Shown: positions 8,976 to 18,023 of the stretch, one piece after another
How positions within the stretch are numbered: the stretch's first letter is position 1
Layout: each line of letters starts with the position of its first letter
DNA from: JAOUJD01 sp963811265
GTDB lineage: Bacteria; Pseudomonadota; Gammaproteobacteria; Burkholderiales; Burkholderiaceae_F
Length of the DNA: 64,000 nucleotides
Direction of reading: 5' to 3'
NCBI GenBank assembly: GCA_963811265.1
Contig: CAWEQS010000026.1
Location: 372,001-436,000, forward strand
Program-made: the position numbers and the translations under genes
Notes under the pieces: model-generated
What the model was told of the DNA's origin: nothing
The model's database searches: none
The model's input: the letters and a program-made list of their open reading frames with translations, nothing else

Positions 8976-10559
8976 TCAGCGCGCCGACGCAGAGCCGCCG
9001 GACGGCGTGAAGGTGCTCTTGTAGCGGTCGCGCAGGACGTTCTTCTGGACCTTGCCCATCGCGTTGCGCGGCAGGTCCTCGACGACGAAGAGGCGCTTCG
9101 GCACCTTGTAGTTCGCGATGCGCTCCTTCAGCGCCGCGAGCACCGCCGCCGTGTCGAACGAGGCCGGCTTGCGGCTGACGACGACCGCCGCCACCGCTTC
9201 GCCGAAATCCGGGTGCGGCAGCCCGATCACCGCCGACTCGACCACGCCCGGCATCTCGTCGATGTAGCCCTCGATCTCCTTCGGGTAGACGTTGTAGCCG
9301 CCCGAGATGATCAGGTCCTTCGAACGCCCGACCAGCGTGAGGTAGTGGTCGGGGATTCCATCGCCGCCGAAGTGACCCACGTCGCCGGTCCTGAACCAGC
9401 CGTCGTCGGCGAACTCCTCGCGCGTCTTTTCCGGCATCCGCCAGTACCCGGAGAACACGTTCGGTCCGCGCACCTGCACGTTGCCGATCTCCCCGACCCT
9501 GCACGGCGTGCCGTCGTCGCGCAGGACGCGCACGCCGACACCAGGCAGCGGCTCGCCCACCGTGCCCGCGATGCGCGGACCCCGCTCGGCGAAGTACGGA
9601 TTGGAGACGAGCATCACGGTCTCGGACATGCCGTAGCGCTCGAGGATCACGTGACCGGTCCGGTCCTCGAACTGCTTGTGCGTCTCCGCGAGCAGCGGCG
9701 CCGAGCCGGAGATGAACAGGCGCATCGATGCGCAGTGCTCGCGCCCGAACTTCGGCTCCGACAGCAGCCGCGTGTAGTAAGTGGGCACGCCCATGAACAC
9801 GGTCGAACGCGGCAGGTGCTTCAGCGCCGCCGCGAGGTCGAACTTCTGCAGCAGGATCGTCTTCGCGCCCGCGAGCAGCGCCGCGTGCGAGGCCACGAAC
9901 AGGCCGTGCACGTGGAACAGCGGGAGTGTGTGCAGCAGCACGTCGCGGCGCCCGGCGTCACGTTCGGCCTTGAAGCCCCAGTACTCGTCGAGCGTCAGCG
10001 CGTTCGACGCCAGGTTGCCGTGCGACAGCATCGCGCCCTTGCTGCGGCCGGTCGTGCCGGACGTGTACAGGATCGCGGCGAGGTCGCCCGCCGAGCGCTG
10101 GACCGTATCGAAGTCGTCGGCAAACGGCGCGGCGTCCGGCAGCAGCGTGCCGTCGCGCCGCTCGCCGAGCGTCCTGACGTGCGGACAACCCGCCGCGCGC
10201 GCCAGCTTGCGGAGTTCGTCCTCGCGCTCCGGGGTGCAGACGACGACCGACGGCTCGGCGTCCTTCAGGAAGTACTCGAGTTCGCCGCGCTGGTAGGCCG
10301 TGTTGAGCGGCAGGTACACGAAGCCCGCGCGCAGCGTGGCGAGGTACAGCATCAGGCACTCGGTCGACTTCTCCACCTGCACGGCGACACGCGCGCCCGC
10401 CGGAAGGCGGAGCGAAGCGAGCCAGTTGGCGAGCCGGCCGCTGGCGCGATGAAGGTCGCGCCAGCTGTATACGGTGCCGTCGCCCGTTTCGATGCAGGTG
10501 GAGTCGAGGTCCTTCGGGAAGCGCCGCTCGACCAGCGCGTAGAAGTTCTCGTTGCTCAT
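8976..10559 (-). CDS. matB: Malonyl-CoA synthetase (acyl-CoA ligase, MatB-like)
   Basis: This ANL-superfamily ligase of 527 residues activates malonate to malonyl-CoA with ATP and CoA in the cytoplasm. It has the P-loop LYTSGTTGRSKGAM near residue 175, the ERYGMSET core, GWFRTGDVGHF and the C-terminal K-containing RNAMGKVQK motif with the catalytic Lys. The malonate assignment rests on neighbours: malonyl-CoA decarboxylase and a Bug-type binding protein in the same operon, as in matABC-like systems. The ATG overlaps the stop codon of the binding-protein gene by one base (TGATG), indicating coupling. Confidence 0.87.
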   Translation of the reverse strand: MSNENFYALVERRFPKDLDSTCIETGDGTVYSWRDLHRASGRLANWLASLRLPAGARVAVQVEKSTECLMLYLATLRAGFVYLPLNTAYQRGELEYFLKDAEPSVVVCTPEREDELRKLARAAGCPHVRTLGERRDGTLLPDAAPFADDFDTVQRSAGDLAAILYTSGTTGRSKGAMLSHGNLASNALTLDEYWGFKAERDAGRRDVLLHTLPLFHVHGLFVASHAALLAGAKTILLQKFDLAAALKHLPRSTVFMGVPTYYTRLLSEPKFGREHCASMRLFISGSAPLLAETHKQFEDRTGHVILERYGMSETVMLVSNPYFAERGPRIAGTVGEPLPGVGVRVLRDDGTPCRVGEIGNVQVRGPNVFSGYWRMPEKTREEFADDGWFRTGDVGHFGGDGIPDHYLTLVGRSKDLIISGGYNVYPKEIEGYIDEMPGVVESAVIGLPHPDFGEAVAAVVVSRKPASFDTAAVLAALKERIANYKVPKRLFVVEDLPRNAMGKVQKNVLRDRYKSTFTPSGGSASAR

Positions 10560-11527
10560 CAGTCCAGCTTGGCCCCGGAGGCCTTGGTGACTTCGGCCCA
10601 GCGCTTGACTTCGCTCGCCACGAAGCGCGCGAACTGGTCCTGCGACATGGTGTTCGTATCCGAGCCCTGGTTCGCCCAGATCTCCTTCATCTCCGGCGTG
10701 GCGAGGGCTTTCACGACCTCCGCGTGCATGCGATCGAGGATCTCCTTCGGCGTGCCCTTGACGCCCCAGATCCCGTACCACGTCGAAACCACGTAGTCCG
10801 GCATGCCCATCTCGACGAAGGTCGGCACGTTCGGGAAGGCGGGCACGCGCGCGGGCGCGGCGACGGCGAGCGCCCTGATGCGACCGCCGCGGATGTGCTG
10901 CGCCGACGAACCGAGGCCGTCGAACATCATGTCGACGTTGCCGGCGATCAGGTCCGAGAGCGCCGGGCCCGCGCCGCGGTACGGGATGTGCACGATGAAG
11001 GTCTTGCTCTGCTGCTTGAACAACTCGCCGGCGAGGTGGTGCGAGGTGCCGTTGCCGGCGGATGCGTAGTTCAGCTTGCCCGGGTTCGCCTTCAGCAAGG
11101 CCATGAACGACTTGAAGTCTCCTGCAGCCACGCGCTTCGGGTTGACGACGAGGATCTGCGGCGGGTTGGCGATCACCGTCAGCGGCACCAGGTCGGTCGT
11201 GATGTTGTAGTCGAGCTTCGGATAGAAGCTCGGCGCGATCGCGTGATGCACGGCCCCGACGAAGAACGTGTAGCCGTCGGGCGCCGCTTTCGCGGCGATC
11301 GCCGCGCCGACCGTCCCGCCCGCGCCACCCCGGTTGTCGATGATGACCTGCTTGCCCAGCTGCTTGCTGAGCTGCGCGGAGAGCGGTCGCGCGAAGGCAT
11401 CCGTGCCGCCTCCAGGTGGAAACGGGACGATCAGCGTGATCGGCTTCGCGGGCCATCCCGCCTGCGCCTGGACGGCGCCGCAGAGCAATGCGAGTGCGGC
11501 CGCGAATGCAGCGTTGAGCAACTTCAT
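10559..11527 (-). CDS. Tripartite tricarboxylate transporter (Bug/TctC) substrate-binding protein
   Basis: This periplasmic solute-binding protein has 322 residues. A signal peptide (MKLLNAAFAAALALLCGAVQAQA) is followed by the Bug-family opening WPAKPITLIVPFPPGGGTDAFAR. Also present are VIIDNRGGAGGTVGAAIAAKA, the PDGYT motif and the YASAGNGTSHHLAGE segment, with the family spacing. No TctA/TctB membrane subunits are nearby, as is common for the expanded Bug families of Burkholderiales. Being embedded between malonyl-CoA decarboxylase and synthetase, it probably binds malonate or a related dicarboxylate. The start at 11527 is chosen for the signal peptide. Confidence 0.88.
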   Translation of the reverse strand: MKLLNAAFAAALALLCGAVQAQAGWPAKPITLIVPFPPGGGTDAFARPLSAQLSKQLGKQVIIDNRGGAGGTVGAAIAAKAAPDGYTFFVGAVHHAIAPSFYPKLDYNITTDLVPLTVIANPPQILVVNPKRVAAGDFKSFMALLKANPGKLNYASAGNGTSHHLAGELFKQQSKTFIVHIPYRGAGPALSDLIAGNVDMMFDGLGSSAQHIRGGRIRALAVAAPARVPAFPNVPTFVEMGMPDYVVSTWYGIWGVKGTPKEILDRMHAEVVKALATPEMKEIWANQGSDTNTMSQDQFARFVASEVKRWAEVTKASGAKLD

Positions 11528-11600
11528 CGAGCGGTCTCCTGGTGTGTGCCTTCCTGCCTGCCCCGAAAAACGCGGCCGCTCTGAAGGCGGCCTGCCGTAA

Positions 11601-12911
11601 TCATGCCAGCCGTGCAACCGCTTGTGAGTGCACGACCTCGCCGTCCAGGAAGCGCTGGTGGTACTCCTCGACCCGGTCGAGGTCGTAGAGGTAGTTGACC
11701 ATCAGCCCGCACGACTGCCGCAAGCCGTTGCGCGAGAGGTCGGCGCCCCAGTTGATGCGCTGCAACCGGGCGCCGTTGTTGAGGTGGAACTTGGCGACCG
11801 CATCGCCATCCGCGGACGGCGAGAACTCGCGCAGGTAGATCGACGCCAGCGCGAGCAGCGCCTTCTGCTCGTCCTCGGATGAGCGCCACGGATGCCACTG
11901 CTGCTCGAGCCGCTCGTGCATCTTTCCCGACCCCAGTTTGAGTTCCTTGCGCCCTGCCTCCAAGCGCGCGCGCGCGGGCGCCTTCAGCCGTGCCGCCGTC
12001 GCCTCCGGGTCGGAGTCCAGCCAGCGCACGAAGCCCGGGATCGGCGACAGGGTGCAGAACGTCTTGATCGAAGGAAACTCGGTCTTCAGCCGCTCGGCGA
12101 CCCGCTTGATCAGGAAGTTGCCGAGCGAGACGCCGCGCAGGCCGGGCTGGCAGTTGCTGATCGAGTAGAAGGCCGCGACCTTGAATCGCTTCGACGACGC
12201 CGTATCCGACTTCTTCTCGATCAGCGGCCCGATCGCCGGCGGCACCTCCTCCAGCAGCGCGACCTCGACGAAGATCAGCGGCTCCCCCGGCAATTGCGGA
12301 TGGAAGAACGCGAAGCAACGACGATCCGGCTGCAGGCGCCGCCGCAGGTCGTCCCAGCCGTCGATGGCGTGAACCGCCTCGTGGTGGATGATCTTCTCGA
12401 GCAGGCTCGCCGGCGATGCCCAGTCGACCTGCTGCATCTCGAGGAAGCCCGGGTTGAACCACGACGACAGCAGATGCAGCATGTCGGCTTCCGCCGAAGC
12501 GAGCTCCGGATGGTGCGGCAGAGCCCGCAGCAGCGCGCGGCGCATCTGCACGATGGCCACGGTCCCGCCCGGCGCACGGTTCAGGCGCCGCAGCAGTTCC
12601 TGGCGCGGCGGCTCCGTCACCGAGAACAGCTCGACGAGATGCTCGGCCGTCGGCGCCGCCGCATAGCGCTCGGCGGCCGCGAGCACGGCCGTCGGGTCCG
12701 GGTTGAACCCGGTGGCGAGCTGCTGGAAGAAGATCAGGTGCGCCGCGTCGGGCAGCCGGCGGTAGTGCTCGATGGCCTGCGTCGCCAGGTCGGCGCTGTT
12801 GGCCTCGCCGCGCGCGGACAGCAGGTGCCGGCACGTCTTCATGAGGCCGTCGAGTTCGCGCTGCGCGATCAGCCGCTGCGCCGCGTCGCGGATCGAGTCG
12901 AGCAGGGTCAC
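11601..12911 (-). CDS. Malonyl-CoA decarboxylase
   Basis: This 436-residue enzyme converts malonyl-CoA to acetyl-CoA and CO2. It has a helical N-terminal domain (residues 1-110) and an acetyltransferase-fold catalytic domain. Conserved stretches include IIHHEAVHAI, CFAFFHPQLPGEPLIFVEVAL, FYSISNCQPGLRGVSLGNFLIK and FHLNNGARLQRINWGAD. The start is a GTG in a GTGA overlap with the lgt stop codon. With the synthetase and binding protein downstream it forms a malonate-to-acetyl-CoA route. The coupling to lgt is transcriptional convenience rather than a pathway link. Confidence 0.92.
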   Translation of the reverse strand: MTLLDSIRDAAQRLIAQRELDGLMKTCRHLLSARGEANSADLATQAIEHYRRLPDAAHLIFFQQLATGFNPDPTAVLAAAERYAAAPTAEHLVELFSVTEPPRQELLRRLNRAPGGTVAIVQMRRALLRALPHHPELASAEADMLHLLSSWFNPGFLEMQQVDWASPASLLEKIIHHEAVHAIDGWDDLRRRLQPDRRCFAFFHPQLPGEPLIFVEVALLEEVPPAIGPLIEKKSDTASSKRFKVAAFYSISNCQPGLRGVSLGNFLIKRVAERLKTEFPSIKTFCTLSPIPGFVRWLDSDPEATAARLKAPARARLEAGRKELKLGSGKMHERLEQQWHPWRSSEDEQKALLALASIYLREFSPSADGDAVAKFHLNNGARLQRINWGADLSRNGLRQSCGLMVNYLYDLDRVEEYHQRFLDGEVVHSQAVARLA

Positions 12912-13705
12912 GGCCGCCTCCCGAAGCGCGTGAAGTACAGGTAGAAGGCGAGCCCGGCGATCACCATCGGCACCGACAGCCACTGCCCGGCCGAGAGTCC
13001 GAGCGGCATCGCGCCGTACAGCGCCTCCGGCTCCTTGAACATCTCCCCGATGATCCGCAGCACTCCGTAGGCGATCAGCCACAGGCTGCCGACCGTCCCC
13101 GCGATGCGCGGCTTGCGGGAGTACAGCCAGAGGATCGCGAACAGCGCGACGCCTTCGAGCGCGAACTGGTAGAGCTGCGACGGGTGGCGCGGCAGGTTGT
13201 CGCCCGCGCCCGGGAAGATCACCGCCCACGGCAGCGACGGATCGGCGACCCGGCCCCAGAGCTCGCCGTTGATGAAGTTGCCGATGCGGCCGGCGCCGAG
13301 CCCGAGCGGCACCAGCGGCACGACGAAGTCGGCCACCTTCAGGAACGACTTGCCGCGGCTGCGCGCGAACCAGGCCATCGCGACGATCACGCCGATGATC
13401 CCGCCGTGCGACGCCATGCCGCCCTTCCACACGGCGAAGATCTCGAGCGGATGCTGGAGGTAGTACGACGGCGGGCCGTAGAAGATCACGTGGCCCAGGC
13501 GCCCGCCGACGATCACGCCGATCATTCCCATGAAGAGCAGGTCGTCGACGTCGCGCGACGTCATTTCGCGCCACGGATCCTTCGCGCGGAGCTTGCCGAG
13601 CAGCAGGAACAGCGCGAAGCCGAGCAGGTACATCAGCCCGTACCAGCGGATGGCGAGCGGGCCGAGTTCGAGGGCGATCGGGCTCAGGTCGTGGACGTAA
13701 TGCAC
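12908..13705 (-). CDS. lgt: Prolipoprotein diacylglyceryl transferase
   Basis: This inner-membrane enzyme transfers diacylglycerol from phosphatidylglycerol to the lipobox cysteine of prolipoproteins, the first step of lipoprotein maturation. It has 265 residues and about seven hydrophobic helices. Motifs include AIRWYGLMYLLGF, FYGPPSYYL, KGGMASHGGIIGV with the essential His, and GRIGNFINGELWGR, the Lgt signature with the key Arg and Asn. A GTG start at 13705 is chosen because homologues start just before the ALELGPLAIRWYG segment. It is divergent from ilvD and leads the malonate genes. Confidence 0.93.
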   Translation of the reverse strand: MHYVHDLSPIALELGPLAIRWYGLMYLLGFALFLLLGKLRAKDPWREMTSRDVDDLLFMGMIGVIVGGRLGHVIFYGPPSYYLQHPLEIFAVWKGGMASHGGIIGVIVAMAWFARSRGKSFLKVADFVVPLVPLGLGAGRIGNFINGELWGRVADPSLPWAVIFPGAGDNLPRHPSQLYQFALEGVALFAILWLYSRKPRIAGTVGSLWLIAYGVLRIIGEMFKEPEALYGAMPLGLSAGQWLSVPMVIAGLAFYLYFTRFGRRP

Positions 13706-13781
13706 GCGCGGGTCTCGGTGGTTCGTTGGCCTATTATTGCTTGTTTCTCCTCTCGGCCTCAGCGAACAAGGGCACAACGTC

Positions 13782-15468
13782 ATGGCGTACAACAACCGGT
13801 CCCGCAACGTCACCCAGGGAGTGGCACGCTCCGCCAATCGCGCGATGTACTACGCGATGGGCTACAAGGACGAGGACTTCGACAAGCCGATGGTCGGCGT
13901 GGCCAACGGCCACTCGACGATCACGCCCTGCAATTCGGGGCTGCAGAAGCTCGCCGACGCCGCGATCGAGGCGATCGCCGGCTGCAATGCCAACTCGCAG
14001 GTGTTCGGCACGCCGACGATCTCCGACGGCATCGGCATGGGCACCGAGGGCATGAAGTACTCGCTGGTGTCGCGCGAGGTCATCGCCGACTGCATCGAGA
14101 CCTGCGTCAACGGCCAGTGGATGGACGGCGTGATCGTCATCGGCGGCTGCGACAAGAACATGCCCGGCGGCATGATGGCCATCGCGCGCTGCAACGTGCC
14201 GGCGATCTACGTCTACGGCGGCACCGTGAAGCCGGGCCGCTACAAGGACAAGGACCTGACGATCGTGTCCGCGTTCGAAGCGGTCGGCGAGTTCACCGCC
14301 GGCCGGCTGAACGAAACCGACTTCAAGGAGATCGAGCGCCGCTGCATCCCGGGCTCGGGCTCGTGCGGCGGCATGTACACCGCGAACACGATGAGTTCGT
14401 CGTTCGAGGCGCTCGGGCATGTCGCTGCTGTACTCGTCGACGCAGGCGAACCCGGACCAGGAGAAGGTCGACTCGACGGCGGAAGCGGCGCGCGTGCTGG
14501 TCGAAGCGATCAGGAACAACCTGCTGCCGTCGGACATCATCACGCGCAAGTCGATCGAGAACGCCGTCAGCCTCATCATGGCGGTGGGCGGTTCGACCAA
14601 CGCGGTGCTGCACTTCCTCGCGATCGCGCACTCGGCCGGCATCCCGTGGACGATCGACGACTTCGAGACGATTCGCCGCCGCGTTCCGGTGCTGTGCGAC
14701 CTGAAGCCCTCCGGCAAGTACGTCGCCACCGACCTGCACGCGGCCGGCGGCATCCCGCAGGTGCTGAAGATCCTGCTCGCCAACGGCCTGCTGCACGGCG
14801 ACTGCATGACGATCACCGGCAAGACGATGGCCGAGATGCTCAAGGACGTCCCCGCCGAGCCGCGCGCGGACCAGGACGTGATCCGCCCGTTCGCGAACCC
14901 GATGTACAAGCAGGGCCACCTGGCGATCCTGAAGGGCAACCTCGCGACCGAGGGCTGCGTCGCCAAGATCACCGGCCTGAAGAACCCGGTGATCACCGGT
15001 CCCGCGCGCGTCTTCGAGTCCGAGGACGAGGCCATGGCGGCAATCCTCGCCGACCGCATCAAGCCGGGCGACGTGCTCGTGATCCGCTACGAGGGACCGA
15101 AGGGCGGTCCGGGAATGCGGGAGATGCTGTCGCCGACCTCGGCGCTGATCGGCAAGGGGCTGGGCGAAAGCGTCGGCCTGATCACCGACGGCCGCTTCTC
15201 CGGCGGCACCTGGGGCATGGTCGTCGGCCACGTCGCGCCCGAGGCGTACGTGGGCGGCAACCTCGCGCTCGTGCAGGAAGGCGACTCGATCACGATCGAT
15301 GCCCACCGGTTGCTGCTGCAGGTGAACGTCAGCGACGAGGAACTCACGCGCCGGCGCGCTTCCTGGAAACAGCCGGCGCCGCGCTACACGCGCGGCGTGC
15401 TGGCCAAGTTCGCCAAGCTCGCCTCCACGGCGAGCAAGGGCGCGATCACGGACGAGAAGCTGTTCTAG
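13782..15468 (+). CDS. ilvD: Dihydroxy-acid dehydratase (reading frame interrupted)
   Basis: This [Fe-S] enzyme dehydrates 2,3-dihydroxy acids to 2-keto acids in isoleucine and valine synthesis. It starts MAYNNRSRNVTQGVARSANR and has the Fe-S cysteines in TPCNSGL, GGCDKNMPGG and GSCGGMYTANTM. The C-terminal half includes LITDGRFSGGTWGMVVGHV. The frame changes in a GGG at 14415-14417: removing one G restores ...EALGMSLLYSSTQANP... and an uninterrupted protein of about 561 residues. No other damage is seen, so a sequencing error is more likely than a pseudogene. An AT-rich TATTAT at about 13732 may be part of its promoter. Confidence 0.9.
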
Positions 15469-15516
15469 CGGCGGCCCCCGATGTCCGCGAGGCGGTCTGC
15501 CCCCGGTCCGCCTTGC

Positions 15517-15554
15517 CCAGCGACAGACGCTGGCGGGGCGCAGGGCACTGCGCC
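15517..15554. other. Hairpin pair in the 159-base gap between convergent ilvD and the Trp-rich gene
   Basis: Two small perfect hairpins lie here: CCAGCG/CGCTGG (15517-15533, 5-base loop) and GGCGCAG/CTGCGCC (15537-15554, 4-base loop). There is no T run, so this is at best a weak or Rho-assisted termination region for two convergent genes. Nothing else recognisable is in 15469-15627. Confidence 0.35.
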
Positions 15555-15627
15555 TGTAGGGGCGGTTTGGCTGACTGGCGGAAGGGGTCCGCGTGCGACC
15601 GCGAGGCCGTCGCGCACACGCAAGGTG

Positions 15628-15885
15628 TCAGAGGCTGCGCCCCCGGCCGCGGACCTTGTTCGCCTCGAGCGCCTGGTCGATCCGGCGCTTCTTGGCTTCG
15701 TCGTACTCGTCGAACGCCTTCTTCTTGTCGAGGCCGAGGTGGCGCTCGACGAACTCGAACCACACGAATGCGACGGCCCCAACCAGGACGATCCACCACC
15801 AGGACATCGTGGCGAACACGCTGATCTCGAGCACTTTCAGCACGATCAGCACAACCCCAATCCAGATCAGCCACATGTTCTTCAC
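15628..15885 (-). CDS. Small Trp-rich membrane protein (TIGR04438-like)
   Basis: This 85-residue protein has two hydrophobic helices (about residues 4-22 and 28-46) with a run of tryptophans (MSWWWIVLVGAVAFVWFEF). A basic cytoplasmic tail follows, with KKKAFDEYDEAKKRRIDQALEA. The pattern matches the TIGR04438 Trp-rich family common in Burkholderiales, whose function is unknown. It is convergent with ilvD and divergent from the cytochrome c gene. Confidence 0.85.
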   Translation of the reverse strand: MKNMWLIWIGVVLIVLKVLEISVFATMSWWWIVLVGAVAFVWFEFVERHLGLDKKKAFDEYDEAKKRRIDQALEANKVRGRGRSL

Positions 15886-16031
15886 CCGCGCTCAGTGACA
15901 GCCGCCACACTATAGCCATGCCGGCCCCGTCTGAAGCGCGGAAAAGCGGTCAACCCATGGGGCTGGCAGCCGTTAAAATGAGCAGTTGCAGCAGCGGTCA
16001 GATCGAACCCCCCCTCAAAACGGAGTCCCGG

Positions 16032-16337
16032 ATGAAGAAAGCCCTTGCAGTCATGGCGCTCGGCCTCGTGGCCGTCGGCGGCCCGGCGTTCGCCAGCGCC
16101 GACCTGGCGAAGCAGAAGAACTGCCTGGCGTGCCACGCAATCGACAAGAAACTGGTTGGTCCGGCATACAAGGACATCGCCGCCAAGTACAAGGCGGACA
16201 AGAACGCCCCGGTCGCGCTCGCCAAGAAGATCCGCGAAGGCGGCGTCGGCGCCTGGGGCCAGGTGCCCATGCCCGCCAACCCGCAGGTCAACGAGCAGGA
16301 AGCGGCCACCCTCGCCAAGTGGGTGCTCGCGCAATAA
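16032..16337 (+). CDS. Small periplasmic c-type cytochrome (cytochrome c551/c552 type)
   Basis: This 101-residue protein has a signal peptide (cleavage after PAFA, residues 1-21), the heme-binding CLACH motif and a single heme fold. A distal Met ligand lies in GQVPMPANPQV. Class I cytochromes of this size shuttle electrons between the bc1 complex or dehydrogenases and terminal oxidases or reductases in the periplasm. It is a single-gene unit ending in a strong intrinsic terminator. A TAAAAT at about 15977 upstream could be its -10 element. Confidence 0.92.
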   Translation: MKKALAVMALGLVAVGGPAFASADLAKQKNCLACHAIDKKLVGPAYKDIAAKYKADKNAPVALAKKIREGGVGAWGQVPMPANPQVNEQEAATLAKWVLAQ

Positions 16338-16370
16338 TCGCTGGCGCCGGCCAGGCCGGCCCGGCATGAA

Positions 16371-16395
16371 AGGGGGCGCTTCGGCGCCCCTTTTT
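16371..16395 (+). terminator. Rho-independent terminator after the cytochrome c gene
   Basis: A GC-rich stem (AGGGGGCGC / GCGCCCCT) with a TTCG tetraloop is followed by a T run, starting about 33 bases after the cytochrome c stop codon. Confidence 0.9.
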
Positions 16396-16565
16396 GCTTC
16401 CGTCCGGTCCATCAGCCGGCGTCGGCCGGCGGAACGGCCGCCGTCTGCCCTGCGACGAGGCTGGCGATCAGTTGCCCGCTGCCGGCCGGCAGCGTCCATC
16501 CCGGGTCCCGTCAACGCGTCTTGTCTGCCCGATCCGGACTTCCCCGGAAGACGCGGTGGCGCGAG

Positions 16566-16593
16566 TTGCCCCCGCACGGTTCGTGCGTACAAT
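16566..16593 (+). promoter_or_regulatory. Probable sigma70 promoter for livJ
   Basis: TTGCCC (16566-16571) and TACAAT (16588-16593) are separated by 16 bases and precede livJ by about 115 bases. This is the best promoter match in the 372-base gap 16338-16709. The rest of that gap holds the cytochrome c terminator, an imperfect hairpin with arms GCGTCTT/AAGACGC (about 16518-16555), and a leader ending in a GAGGAGAG ribosome-binding site just before the livJ ATG. Confidence 0.6.
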
Positions 16594-16709
16594 CGCGCGG
16601 TTTCGTCGGCATAGCCCTTCCCGATCGCTCGGCCCGGGCGATTGAACGCAGCCGCGACGATCCCTCGGTCAAAAACCATTCCGCCGCTCCCTGAGGAGAG
16701 AAGAGATCC

Positions 16710-17906
16710 ATGAACAACACGATGCTCAAATTCGCGCCGCTGGCGATCGCCGCCGCGGTCGCGCTTGCCGCTTGCGGCAAGAAGCAAGAAGCCCCCGCTC
16801 CGAAGGCCGAGCCGGCCAAGGCGGCGGCCGCGCCTGCACCTGCCGAAGTCATCAAGATCGGCCACGTGGCTCCGCTGACCGGCGGCATCGCCCACCTGGG
16901 CAAGGACAACGAGAACGGCGCCCGCATGGCGGTCGAGGAGATCAACGCCGCCGGCGGCCTGAAGGTCGGCGACAAGACCTACAAGTTCGACCTCGTCGCG
17001 GAAGACGACAAGGCCGACCCGAAGGAAGGCACGATCGCCGCGCAGAAGATCGTCGACTCCGGCGCCGTCGCCGTCGTCGGTCACCTGAACTCCGGCACGT
17101 CGATCCCGGCCTCGAAGATCTACGCCGACGCGAGCGTCACGCAGATCTCCCCGTCCGCGACGAATCCGAAGTACACGGAACAGGGCTTCAAGACGACGTT
17201 CCGCGTGGTCGCGAACGACAACCAGCAGGGCGGCGTCCTGGCGAACTACGCGGCCGACCAGCTGAAGGCCAAGACGATCGCGATCATCGACGATCGCACC
17301 GCCTATGGCCAGGGCCTGGCCGACGTCGTCGAGAAGGTCGCCAAGGAAAAGGGCCTGAAGGTCGTCGCGCGTGAGTTCACCAACGACAAGGCGACCGACT
17401 TCAACGCGATCCTGACGAAAGTCCGCGGCGCCAAGCCCGACGTCGTCATGTACGGCGGCATGGACGCCACCGCCGGCCCGATGGCCAAGCAGATGAAGCA
17501 GCTGGGCATCAAGTCGACGCTGCTGGCCGGGGACGGCGTGTGCTCGCCCGAGTTCATCAAGCTCGCCGGCGATGCCGCAGGCATCCTGCACTGCTCGATG
17601 GCCGGCGAAGCGGTCGAGAAGATGGCCAAGGGCGCGGACTTCGTCGCCAGGTACAAGGCCAAGTTCAACCAGGACGTGCAGATCTATTCGCCGTACTCGT
17701 ACGACGCGGTGTACGTGATCGCCGACGCGATCAAGCGCGCCGGCAAGGCCGACCGCGCGTCGATCACGGCCGCGATGCCCGCGACGAACTACCCGGGCCT
17801 GACCGGCCAGATCGCCTTCGACGAAAAGGGCGACATCAAGGGCGGCGCGATCTCGATGTTCAAGGTCGTCGACGGCAAGATGGAGTACGTGTCGACGGTC
17901 CGCTGA
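16710..17906 (+). CDS. livJ: Branched-chain amino acid ABC transporter substrate-binding lipoprotein
   Basis: This 398-residue Leu/Ile/Val-binding family protein begins with a lipoprotein signal (LAACGKK lipobox, Cys near residue 21) and an Ala/Pro/Lys-rich linker. The type I periplasmic binding fold starts at IKIGHVAPLTGGIAHLGKD and includes VVGHLNSGTSIPASKIY and a FKTTFRVVANDNQQGG segment. The lipobox suggests membrane anchoring. It is separated from livHMGF by an intrinsic terminator, an arrangement that typically gives more binding protein than membrane subunits. Confidence 0.93.
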   Translation: MNNTMLKFAPLAIAAAVALAACGKKQEAPAPKAEPAKAAAAPAPAEVIKIGHVAPLTGGIAHLGKDNENGARMAVEEINAAGGLKVGDKTYKFDLVAEDDKADPKEGTIAAQKIVDSGAVAVVGHLNSGTSIPASKIYADASVTQISPSATNPKYTEQGFKTTFRVVANDNQQGGVLANYAADQLKAKTIAIIDDRTAYGQGLADVVEKVAKEKGLKVVAREFTNDKATDFNAILTKVRGAKPDVVMYGGMDATAGPMAKQMKQLGIKSTLLAGDGVCSPEFIKLAGDAAGILHCSMAGEAVEKMAKGADFVARYKAKFNQDVQIYSPYSYDAVYVIADAIKRAGKADRASITAAMPATNYPGLTGQIAFDEKGDIKGGAISMFKVVDGKMEYVSTVR

Positions 17907-17924
17907 GGACTGCGACCACATGAA

Positions 17925-17954
17925 ACGGCACCCCGCGGGGTGCCGTTTTTTTTG
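17925..17954 (+). terminator. Rho-independent terminator between livJ and livH
   Basis: A perfect stem ACGGCACCCC/GGGGTGCCGT is followed by eight T residues, starting 19 bases after the livJ stop codon. It probably attenuates transcription into livHMGF. Confidence 0.93.
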
Positions 17955-18023
17955 AGGGGACCGCGCGTCGCAGGGAGCGCCTTGCTACGATGCGCGGGCG
18001 CGGTCCAACCGCCTCGAGGATTC

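Noticed and set aside
13782..15468. Calling ilvD a pseudogene
   Set aside because: One extra G explains the break, all Fe-S cysteines and downstream motifs are intact, and many neighbouring genes show the same kind of single-base problem.
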